From assembly GCF_001544795.2 (NCBI RefSeq), contig NZ_FCOI02000006.1:62001-126000 (forward strand): a stretch of 64,000 nucleotides of DNA, in the 5' to 3' direction. Positions 36,013 through 43,537 of the stretch are shown here, piece by piece. The position numbers were made by a program, and so were the translations under genes. The stretch's first letter is position 1. Each line of letters begins with the position of its first letter. The notes beneath the pieces were generated by a model. The model was given only the letters and a program-made list of their open reading frames with translations. It searched no databases and had not been told where the DNA came from. Source of the DNA: Caballeronia temeraria (GTDB lineage Bacteria > Pseudomonadota > Gammaproteobacteria > Burkholderiales > Burkholderiaceae).

Positions 36013-38331
36013 TCACGGTTCGCGCGCCGTGCCGTTCACCTCGACGATATGAACCGGAATCGACTTCGCGCCGGGCACCTTGCTTTCCTTCGCGCAGTGC
36101 CATAGTGGCAACAGCGGATTGCACTCGGGAAAATAACCGGCGATGCATCCCTGCGGTATGTCGTACGGCTGGATGCGCAGACCCGCGACGCGCCGCTCGA
36201 AGCCATCGTCGACGATGGTCTGCAACGTTATGCGGTCGTCCTTTCGCAGGCCGTGACGCGTCATGTCGGCCTCGCACATGAAGATCACCATGCGATCGCC
36301 GCTCACGCCGCGAAAGCGATCGTCGAGGCTGTAGATCGTCGTGTTGAACTGACTGTCGCTGCGCATGGTCATGAGCCGCAGCGATCGCGGCTCGCGCTCG
36401 GGCATGTCGGGATCTTCGCCGAGCGTTTCAGGCACGGCGAATTCCGCCTTGCCGCTCTTCGTTTTCCATTTGCGTTCGCGCGCCGGCAAATTGCGCGGAA
36501 ATCCGCCGGGACTCCACATTCTTTCGTTGAAGTCGTGAAAGGTCTCGGGATAGGTCTTCGCGATCTCGTCGCGCACCAGCGCATAGTCGTCGCGCCAGCG
36601 ATCCCAGTCGATGGTCGAGCGCTCGCCGAGCGTATGCTTCGCCAGCTCTGCGACGATATACGGCTCGGAACGCGCATCGGCCGATGCGGGCTCGGCCACG
36701 CCGCGCGAGCCGTGAATGCAGCCGGTGCTGTCTTCCATCGATACGGCCTGGGCGCCGCTCGCCTGCGTATCGATTTCGATGCGGCTCAGGCACGGCAGGA
36801 TGTACGACTTCTTGCCGTGAACGAGATGACTGCGATTGAGCTTCGTCGCGACATTGACCACGAGTTCCAGTTCGCGCCATGCCGGTTCGATGCGCAAGCG
36901 GTCCGGCACCGAACGCACGAGATTGCCGCCTAGATTGATGACCGCGCTGACTCGGCCGTCGAGCATCGCTTCGAAGGCTTCGACGATATTCATGCCCTTC
37001 TCGCGCGGCGGCTCGAAGTTGAACTGGCTCGCGAGCTTGTCGAGCGGCGCGAGTTCCGGCTTCTCCGTGATGCCGACCGTTCGCTGCCCTTGCACGTTCG
37101 AATGCCCGCGCACCGGCGACGGCCCCGCGCCGGGCTTGCCGATATTTCCGCGCAGAAAGAGCAGATTGCACAGCATGCGGACGTTCTGCACGCCTTGCCG
37201 ATGTTGCGTGATGCCCATGCCGTAGTGCGCCATCACCGCCTTTGCGCGCATGTATTCCGCGGCTGCCGCTTCAAGATCGGCGCGCGGAAGTCCCGCCACG
37301 CGCTCGATATCGTCCCAGGACGCGGCGCGCACATGATCCGCGAAGGCTTCGAAGCCGATCGTATGCGTCTCGATGAACGCGACATCGAGCACGCGCGGTT
37401 CGCCGAGTTCCATCGCGCGGTCGTCGGCGTGAATGACGGCCTTGCAGATGCCGAGCATCGCGGCCGTGTCGCCGCCCGTCTTCACCTGATGATATTGCGT
37501 GCTGATCACCGTATGCGCCGGTGTCATCATCTCGAGGGGAGATTGCGGATTGGCGAACTTGATAAGCCCCGGCTCGCGCAAGGGATTGAACGTGATGATC
37601 GGCACCCCGCGCTTTCTCGCGTCCTGTAGCTGATGCAGCATGCGCGGACTGTTGGTGCCGACGTTCTGCCCGAAGAAGAACATGAGATCGGTCTTCTCGA
37701 AGTCCTCGAGCTTGATGGTGCCCACGCCTACGCCGATCGCCGCCTTCAATCCGACGCTCGTGCTTTCGTGACACATGTTCGAGCTGTCGGGCAAATTGTT
37801 GGTGCCGTACATGCGCGCGAAAAGCTGGTACATGTACGACGTTTCGAGCGACGCGCGCCCCGACGCATAGAAGACAACGCGCTTCGGATCGAGCGCGCGC
37901 AACTCACGGCCGATGTCCTCGAACGCTTCCTGCCACGTGACGCTGACGTACTTGTCGCTCGCGGCGTCGTATCGCAAGGGCGCGGTGAGACGCCCGGCGT
38001 CCTCGAGATCGTGGTCGTGCCATGCGCATAGTTCCGTCACCGTGTGAAGCTCGAAAAACTGCGGCGTCATGCGTTTCGCGGTGAGATCCCAGGCGGTCGC
38101 CTTCGCGCCGCTTTCGCAGAACTCGAACGTGTGCGGATCGGCTGGTTTCGCCCATGAGCAACTGACGCAGGCGAAGCCATCGGGCTTGTTCTGCTTCAGC
38201 AGGACCGTGGTTTCCTTCAACGGCACCTTTTCCTGGATGAGCGCGCCTGCGACCGCCTTCAGCGATCCCCATCCGCCCGACGAATACGGGTATACGGCGC
38301 TCTTGCGAACGCCGTTGTCTGATTCGGCCAT
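36013..38331 (-). CDS. FdhF/YdeP-family molybdopterin oxidoreductase
   Basis: From ATG 38331 (AAAGGA upstream) the protein has 772 residues and no Tat or Sec signal, so it is cytoplasmic. Cys55, Cys58 and Cys72 (CVSCSW ... FCESG) form the reduced N-terminal iron-sulfur site typical of the YdeP branch. Molybdopterin segments include FYASGRASLETSYMYQLF, NMCHESTSVGLK, FFFGQNVGTNSPRMLHQL, YGMGITQHRQGVQNVRML and RSDSQFNTTIYSLDDRFRG. YdeP relatives contribute to acid resistance, and the substrate is not established. No FdhD or partner electron carrier gene is adjacent. Confidence 0.92.
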   Translation of the reverse strand: MAESDNGVRKSAVYPYSSGGWGSLKAVAGALIQEKVPLKETTVLLKQNKPDGFACVSCSWAKPADPHTFEFCESGAKATAWDLTAKRMTPQFFELHTVTELCAWHDHDLEDAGRLTAPLRYDAASDKYVSVTWQEAFEDIGRELRALDPKRVVFYASGRASLETSYMYQLFARMYGTNNLPDSSNMCHESTSVGLKAAIGVGVGTIKLEDFEKTDLMFFFGQNVGTNSPRMLHQLQDARKRGVPIITFNPLREPGLIKFANPQSPLEMMTPAHTVISTQYHQVKTGGDTAAMLGICKAVIHADDRAMELGEPRVLDVAFIETHTIGFEAFADHVRAASWDDIERVAGLPRADLEAAAAEYMRAKAVMAHYGMGITQHRQGVQNVRMLCNLLFLRGNIGKPGAGPSPVRGHSNVQGQRTVGITEKPELAPLDKLASQFNFEPPREKGMNIVEAFEAMLDGRVSAVINLGGNLVRSVPDRLRIEPAWRELELVVNVATKLNRSHLVHGKKSYILPCLSRIEIDTQASGAQAVSMEDSTGCIHGSRGVAEPASADARSEPYIVAELAKHTLGERSTIDWDRWRDDYALVRDEIAKTYPETFHDFNERMWSPGGFPRNLPARERKWKTKSGKAEFAVPETLGEDPDMPEREPRSLRLMTMRSDSQFNTTIYSLDDRFRGVSGDRMVIFMCEADMTRHGLRKDDRITLQTIVDDGFERRVAGLRIQPYDIPQGCIAGYFPECNPLLPLWHCAKESKVPGAKSIPVHIVEVNGTAREP

Positions 38332-38616
38332 GTCCTTTGCCTCGCACGTGTTCGATGTGTTTGCACCACGCAGCAGCAACTGACGTTCCCTTTCGGGCGG
38401 CCTTCAGCAGCACAACCGACGCCGCGATTGCCCTCATCGATTGGCACGGATGGGGCCGATATCGCGTCGATGGTCGAGAACACTTCACCATTCGACCATG
38501 CCGCCCGCCATCAACGAACGCTCAGTCATCGCCGCGCATCACGTGCTCGATGTCCCGCTCTCGGAGTGAAGCACGAAGCGGGTCGCGAGGAGCGCTGTGT
38601 TTCACGATGAGATGCG

Positions 38617-39078
38617 TCAGCGAGACGCGCGTCGCGCCAACGCGGCAATCGCAAACCCAGCGGCTAGCGCGACATAGGTCATCACCAGCGAGCGCTTAGA
38701 CAAATGCTTCTCGAAACCCGGCGTGAAGCGTTTCGGCACGACGTGGTAGTCGACCACATAGGCGATGAGCGCGGTCGCCACGGCAGCGCTTACGATTCGC
38801 GCGGGACGGCTCCGCCGATCGCACAGCGCTTCGAACAGCACGCCCCAGAACACCGCGCTGCCCATGTGGATCGTCGCCCCGAGCGCCGTGTATCTGATGC
38901 TCGGCGTTTCCTGCGACGTTGCGTCCGGCCATAGGCAGTGCGCCACGGCGTTCAGCGCGGCGTAGGGCGCATGACCCGCGCGAAGCGCACCGGTCGTTGC
39001 CACCGACGCCGATGCAAGTCCCGCTGTCGAACCTGAGCAGAGAGAGCGGACGATCCGATTATGAAATTGCTGTTTCAT
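38617..39078 (-). CDS. hypothetical membrane protein
   Basis: From ATG 39078, nine bases after GAGGAAAG, the 153-residue protein shows hydrophobic segments near 13 to 35, 62 to 83, 90 to 107 and 128 to 148. Conserved-looking residues include YTALGATIHMGSAVFWG. The family resembles small membrane proteins of unknown function. It lies 49 bases downstream of the MRJP-like gene on the same strand and may share its transcript. Confidence 0.7.
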   Translation of the reverse strand: MKQQFHNRIVRSLCSGSTAGLASASVATTGALRAGHAPYAALNAVAHCLWPDATSQETPSIRYTALGATIHMGSAVFWGVLFEALCDRRSRPARIVSAAVATALIAYVVDYHVVPKRFTPGFEKHLSKRSLVMTYVALAAGFAIAALARRASR

Positions 39079-39126
39079 ACGTTGCTTTCCTCTTTCTGCG
39101 TAATTATCCACGGCGCCCTCGCGCCG

Positions 39127-40275
39127 CTAGCGTCCTCGAATCGCATACAGCCGCGTTGGCAGCGCGATGGGACTCTGCGGATCGAACCAGCTCATTTCGG
39201 GAATGCGTGAATCGGTGACGTAGATCGTGCCGTCGGCGCCTTCCGAGAACGTGTCGGGCCAGACGAGTGCGCGGTCCCGTAGCAGCGTGTCGAACCGGTC
39301 GCCCTCACGCACGCGAATCGCGTGATGTTCGACCGACGAAACATAGAGACGTCCGCGCTCGTCAAACCATAGCCCGTCCGCAGGTCCATCGATCCCGACG
39401 ACTTCCACGCGCGCCGCGACCTGTTGCGGGCTCAGTTGCGCGTTCTGCAGCGCGTCGGTTGCGATGCGATAAAGCGTCTTGCCCTTCACCGCCTGCCAAT
39501 AGAGATAGCGTCCGTCGGGGGTCAGCGCGATGCCGTCCGCCGAGAAGCTCACGCGCCTGCCGTCCGTCTGTTGCAGCGGCTTGCCGTCGACCTTCACGGT
39601 GACGGTCTTGTCCGCCTGCGTGCTTGGATCACCGTCGAGCAGGCGTCGTGCGCCGCCCGACGCCGTATCGACCACGACGATCGCGCCGCGCACGCCGGAA
39701 TCGGTGATATAGACGAATCGCCCGTCCGGACTGATGCGCACGTCGTTGAGATAGCTCCCTTGAGGCGCGACGGTTTCATCGAACGCGTAGACCTGTGCGA
39801 CGTGGTTCGACGCGAGATCGATCCGCACGAGCTTCGGCGCGCCCGGCACGACGAGCGACTGTGCCGGTGCACCGGGATCGATCACCCAAAGGTTGCCATG
39901 CTTGTCCGCTACGACGGACTGCACGCATACCCAATGATCCTGTGGCGCGACTTCGTCGCGGCGCGCGTTGCGCCAGCTATTCCATTCGGAATCGGGATAA
40001 GGACGCAGATCGCCCGACGCTCCGAGCTCCGCGACGGAAACGGGCGCATCCTCCGTCCAGCGCGGAAAGTTGACGAACTTGCGGCCGTCCGGCGTGACCG
40101 TCACGCCAGTGACCTGATGTTCAAACGTGGCGACGAGCTGAAGCTGCGGACCGCCACCTCGGGCATGATTGTCGTGCTTGTCCGGGCTCTCCTGGGCAAT
40201 GCCTGCTTGAGCGAAGGCGGCGAGGCTCAGCGTGAGCAAGAGGATTCGGCCCAGCGGTGTGGAGATTGGCGCCAT
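39127..40275 (-). CDS. MRJP/Yellow-family secreted protein
   Basis: The 382-residue protein has a signal peptide (PLGRILLLTLSLAAFAQAG) and a six-bladed propeller-like body. Diagnostic MRJP/Yellow segments are KFVNFPRW, VQSVVADKHGNLWVIDPGAP, PQGSYLNDVRISPDGRFVYI, YITDSGVRGAIVV and SFSADGIALTPDGRYLYWQ. Bacterial members are usually annotated as major-royal-jelly-related and are periplasmic; their substrates are unknown, with lactonase or dopachrome-type chemistry suggested for relatives. GGAG eight bases before ATG 40275 supports the start. Confidence 0.87.
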   Translation of the reverse strand: MAPISTPLGRILLLTLSLAAFAQAGIAQESPDKHDNHARGGGPQLQLVATFEHQVTGVTVTPDGRKFVNFPRWTEDAPVSVAELGASGDLRPYPDSEWNSWRNARRDEVAPQDHWVCVQSVVADKHGNLWVIDPGAPAQSLVVPGAPKLVRIDLASNHVAQVYAFDETVAPQGSYLNDVRISPDGRFVYITDSGVRGAIVVVDTASGGARRLLDGDPSTQADKTVTVKVDGKPLQQTDGRRVSFSADGIALTPDGRYLYWQAVKGKTLYRIATDALQNAQLSPQQVAARVEVVGIDGPADGLWFDERGRLYVSSVEHHAIRVREGDRFDTLLRDRALVWPDTFSEGADGTIYVTDSRIPEMSWFDPQSPIALPTRLYAIRGR

Positions 40276-40697
40276 GATCGGCTCCGATGGTGACAATGCG
40301 CGATCTCAGCAATCGTGGTGCCAGATCGTTCACAATTCTGCTTGTCTTTGCGTTGACCGACCGATTGACGCGCGACGCTTCATCGGCTCGGCACGGAGGG
40401 CGTCGATATCGCGCGGAGGACTGAGGCCGCCTCGCCATCCGACCACGTCGCGATGCCGCGTATCGCGAGCACACTCAGGCGCTGCCTTCCTTGGTCCACT
40501 ATAGAATCCTGCGCATCGCGTCTTCGATCTCGTCCGTTTCGCGGCACCATCCACGGGCTCGCTCGGGGGATCGGAGATCACGCCAAAACACCGCTAGATT
40601 CCTTGGGTGTCTCGTCAACGGCCGGGACGTGCGTCACCTTCCGCTGGACAAACTCGAACGCGAGGCGTTGGCGCATTGATGGTCATCGACGATTGCA
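40276..40697. other. gap without a supported gene
   Basis: Divergent or tail-to-tail spacing between the MRJP-like and DUF72 genes. Frames are short and poorly biased. I see no clear hairpin. Confidence 0.3.
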
Positions 40698-41600
40698 TTA
40701 GCGCGATGGACCGCCAAAGGACTCTTTTTCGAGACGTTCTCGTAGCCGTTCAGCATCGAACGGCGCCTGTACTTTTTGATCGTTGTCGAAATAACAGAAT
40801 ACATCGCGCGATGCACGACTGCGCGGCTTGTGCGCCGCGATAAGGCGGGCATCCTCGGCCTGCGTTCCCTTTGCCCAGCACATGATGCGGTGCGTCCATG
40901 CGTTAAGCGCCTCGTCAGTGTATGCGCCGCTGTAAAGGGTTTCCGTACCGTGCAAGCGCATATAAACGAAATCGACGGTCAAATCTTCCGCGTACGGCCA
41001 GCCAGCCGTGGAGTCTGATACGACCAGCGCCGCGCCGTGTTTGCGCAGTAATCGTACGAAGGTCTCGTCAAGAAAGCTCGGATGTCGAATTTCTACGGCG
41101 TGCCTCAACACTCGCTTTTTCCTCGGCGCATCGAACCACGGTTCCTTTACTCGCGTGTCGTGCTGCTGAGCGAAGGCCGCAGCGCTGGCCGCATCCTTCG
41201 GCAAGAGTGCTAGGAAGCGCTCGAAGTCGGCCACATGAAATGCGAAGCTCGGCGGAAACTGCCAGAGAAACGGGCCGAGCTTTTCGCCAAGGCCCAGTAC
41301 GCCAGAGGCGAAGAAATTTGCCATCGCAGGGATGGCCGTTTCGTCGCGAAAGCGCAGCATGTGGGTGAGATAGCGAGGACCCTTTACGCTGAAAACGAAA
41401 TCGTCGGGCGTCGCGTCATGCCATGCACGCCAACTCGATGCGCGTTGCAGGGAGTAATGCGAGCCGTTGATTTCAATGCTCTGCACCCGGCGCGACGCAA
41501 ATTCGAGTTCGCGCGCCTGCGGGAGTTTCTGCGGATAGAAGACACCGCGCCAGCCCGCGTACCGCCAGCCCGAGATGCCGATTCGCACGCGGCCTGTCAT
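40698..41600 (-). CDS. DUF72 domain protein (YecE-like)
   Basis: The 300-residue soluble protein matches DUF72, a TIM-barrel-like family. Landmarks are RIGISGWRYAGWRGVFYP at the start, EINGSHYSLQ, FVFSVKGPRYLTH, LGPFLWQFPPSF, AVEIRHPSFL and DFVYMRLHG, with a final DVFCYFDND. The biochemical function is not established. It stands alone, upstream of a decayed SDR gene. Confidence 0.9.
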   Translation of the reverse strand: MTGRVRIGISGWRYAGWRGVFYPQKLPQARELEFASRRVQSIEINGSHYSLQRASSWRAWHDATPDDFVFSVKGPRYLTHMLRFRDETAIPAMANFFASGVLGLGEKLGPFLWQFPPSFAFHVADFERFLALLPKDAASAAAFAQQHDTRVKEPWFDAPRKKRVLRHAVEIRHPSFLDETFVRLLRKHGAALVVSDSTAGWPYAEDLTVDFVYMRLHGTETLYSGAYTDEALNAWTHRIMCWAKGTQAEDARLIAAHKPRSRASRDVFCYFDNDQKVQAPFDAERLRERLEKESFGGPSR

Positions 41601-41749
41601 GACCCGGGCTCGTACGCACTTTCATGCGGTAGCTGCGCATTCGTGCGGACTGGGCAGCCGTCGCGGATATGGAAGCAATCGCTCATGATTAGCTCTCTCC
41701 AAGAGTTTGTTCCCTCCCTGTATGAACTATGCACGCTTCTGCGCAGGAA

Positions 41750-42225
41750 GCGGGTCAGCCGATGTCCCTGTGTCTCGCGCACATAGCGCCGCGCCGCAGC
41801 GACCAGCGGCACGCCCGCGACCCCTATGAGCGCCGCGCGCGCACTAGCAGGATGGGTATGCGCATCGGCGTAGAAGCGGCGTTCGCGGACCCGACCGTGT
41901 CGTCCAGACCGTTCGCTCAGGCCTGTCACGCTCTCATAGAGCGCATCGCCGTCGCGCCGGGGCTCGCTCGTAAGCTGCGACTTCACGCCGCGCCGGCTCA
42001 TCATGGCGTCGTACGCTCGCGGCGCCGAGCGCCCGGACCAGGCCATGCCGCGCGACGCGCTACCCGCATAGACGTCGCGCGGCGGATGAGCCACGGCGTG
42101 CAATACACAAGCATCAGCCTGGCGCCGCGTCTGGCCGCGGTGCGTCCAGTGACGAGCCCTATTCGGCTCGTCGCGCCCGTGATGACGATGACCTGTTCGT
42201 CGAGAGGTTTGAGCCTGATTCGCAT
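41750..42225 (-). pseudogene. short-chain dehydrogenase gene with internal deletion and frameshift
   Basis: From ATG 42225 the first frame gives LDEQVIVITGATSRIGLVTG and TAARRGARLMLV, a normal SDR N terminus with its NAD-binding glycines (one Gly replaced by Arg). The next recognisable part, in another frame, is VLHAVAHPPRDVYAGSASRG, which belongs near residue 240 of such enzymes. A typical membrane-associated C terminus follows (ALIGVAGVPLVAAARRYVR). About 180 codons including the catalytic Tyr-Lys are missing. The gene is dead. Confidence 0.8.
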
Positions 42226-42939
42226 GGTGGACTCGCTGTCGGAGAGGCAATAATGCGCTAAAGCATTGCGCGTTCCTCACGCGCCATCGGCTGGCGCGGC
42301 CGCGTCGATGGTCGACATCCCGCGTACCCACGGGTTCGGGTCGGACAACGCTCAAGGCGCGGTGCGGCGCCGCACTCTGCATCGAATAGAGAGCAAGCCT
42401 CGCACCTTTGGAGGAACGTCGACTTTGCGATCCTGCACGGCGCGCTCGAACTGCGAAAGACAGCAAAGATCAAAGGACAAGTCCTGGCTGCCTAAAGCAG
42501 CGATGCTCAGTGGTTCGCTGCTCCGCTCATGTTGCGGCGAACACAATTGCGACGGTGTGCCACGCCCACCCAACAAATCAGGCTCAGCCACTTTCTTCAT
42601 ACATAAACAGAGCCGCTACTGTTTGCTAGTCAAGGCGCCTGCGCCTACCTAGTCAATGGCCACCATACTGAAGGTAGCTCCGGGTTGCCGAAGCTCGATT
42701 TCCCACTCTGCATCCGAAGCGGATGCACGATGACGACCATCGCATTTGAACCTTCTTTTGTCAGCATTGTTCTCGGAATGTATCCGGCCCATAGGTCGGG
42801 CGCCGGTCATACTCAAGGGAGCAGTCGTTGCACATAGCAGCGCCGATGCGGCTTCCCTACGCTTCGCTGAATCGACGAAAAAGCCGCTCACAGCATGACT
42901 GTCGGCTCGCATTTTGAGATTAACTTCGAGGAACCTCAA
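42226..42939. other. gap with only weak frames
   Basis: A reverse frame at 42649-42939 ends GRHRASASDAEWEIELRQPG, which has some coding character, but no start or family is supported. The rest is unassigned. Confidence 0.3.
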
Positions 42940-43220
42940 CTACCGCTCATGTCCCCTGGCAGGTTGACGCTCACGCGGCATCGCCGGACGATCTCTCGTT
43001 CGTGGCTTCTCTATAAAGTGTGATTCGCAGACTGTCGACACGGCGCTTTTGAAGATCGTCTGGATACTCGTCGGCGACTGCAATGCAAGAACGTATTTCT
43101 CAAACGACATCAACTGGCCGGTCAGTTTGATCCCGTTCACCAGAAAACCCAAACGACTTCCCGTTCGCGCATGACGGCATTTAGAAAATCAGCTTGGATG
43201 TCGTTCGCATCGGTGAGCAT
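42940..43220 (-). pseudogene. Hfq-like RNA chaperone gene with a single-base frameshift
   Basis: ATG 43220 starts MLTDANDIQADFLNAVMRER then EVVWVFW and a stop. The next frame continues LVNGIKLTGQLMSFEKYVLA and SIQTIFKSAVSTVCE, then a basic tail to 42940. Joined, these give the Sm1 and Sm2 motifs of Hfq (compare IQNDFLNALRKER, FLVNGIKLQGQ, YKHAIST). The shift maps to a run of four T around 43150, where five T would restore VFLVNG. This could be a true pseudogene, a sequencing error, or programmed frameshifting. The YKH histidine is replaced by FKS, so even a repaired protein would be atypical. Confidence 0.75.
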
Positions 43221-43299
43221 GATGGCACACCCCAGTCGTTTATCTCGCCAACGGCGCCGTGGTTCGTTGCGCCGCCGAACGACGCAGCCTCTATGCTCG

Positions 43300-43400
43300 T
43301 CCCCGGTGAGTAGCGCGCCGCGGCCTCGAGCATGTGCCGACGCTCCGCCCGCACATAAATCGACGTCGTCTGCAACGACGCGTGACCCGCCGAACAGGCT
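43300..43400 (-). pseudogene. C-terminal remnant of a tyrosine recombinase/integrase
   Basis: The reverse strand reads GHASLQTTSIYVRAERRHML then EAAARYSPG. This is the region around the catalytic tyrosine of phage-type integrases (GHASLQTTxIY). The rest of the catalytic domain (Arg, His-x-x-Arg) is absent upstream. The frame runs on into the hfq-like remnant. It is a scar of a mobile element. Confidence 0.75.
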
Positions 43401-43537
43401 CGACCTTTGGCGCTGTAGCGGCGAGCGCGCCATGAAAACTCAAGAACGCGGCTAATTGAAACGTCTGCACCCTATCTGGCATGAAAAATGCGGCAAGGAC
43501 AAACTTTTGTCCAGCAGGTATTCGCACACCGTTCGCC

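Noticed and set aside
36013..38331. Formate dehydrogenase H (fdhF) proper
   Set aside because: The N-terminal cysteine pattern and motifs fit the YdeP branch, and no hydrogenase or FdhD gene is adjacent.
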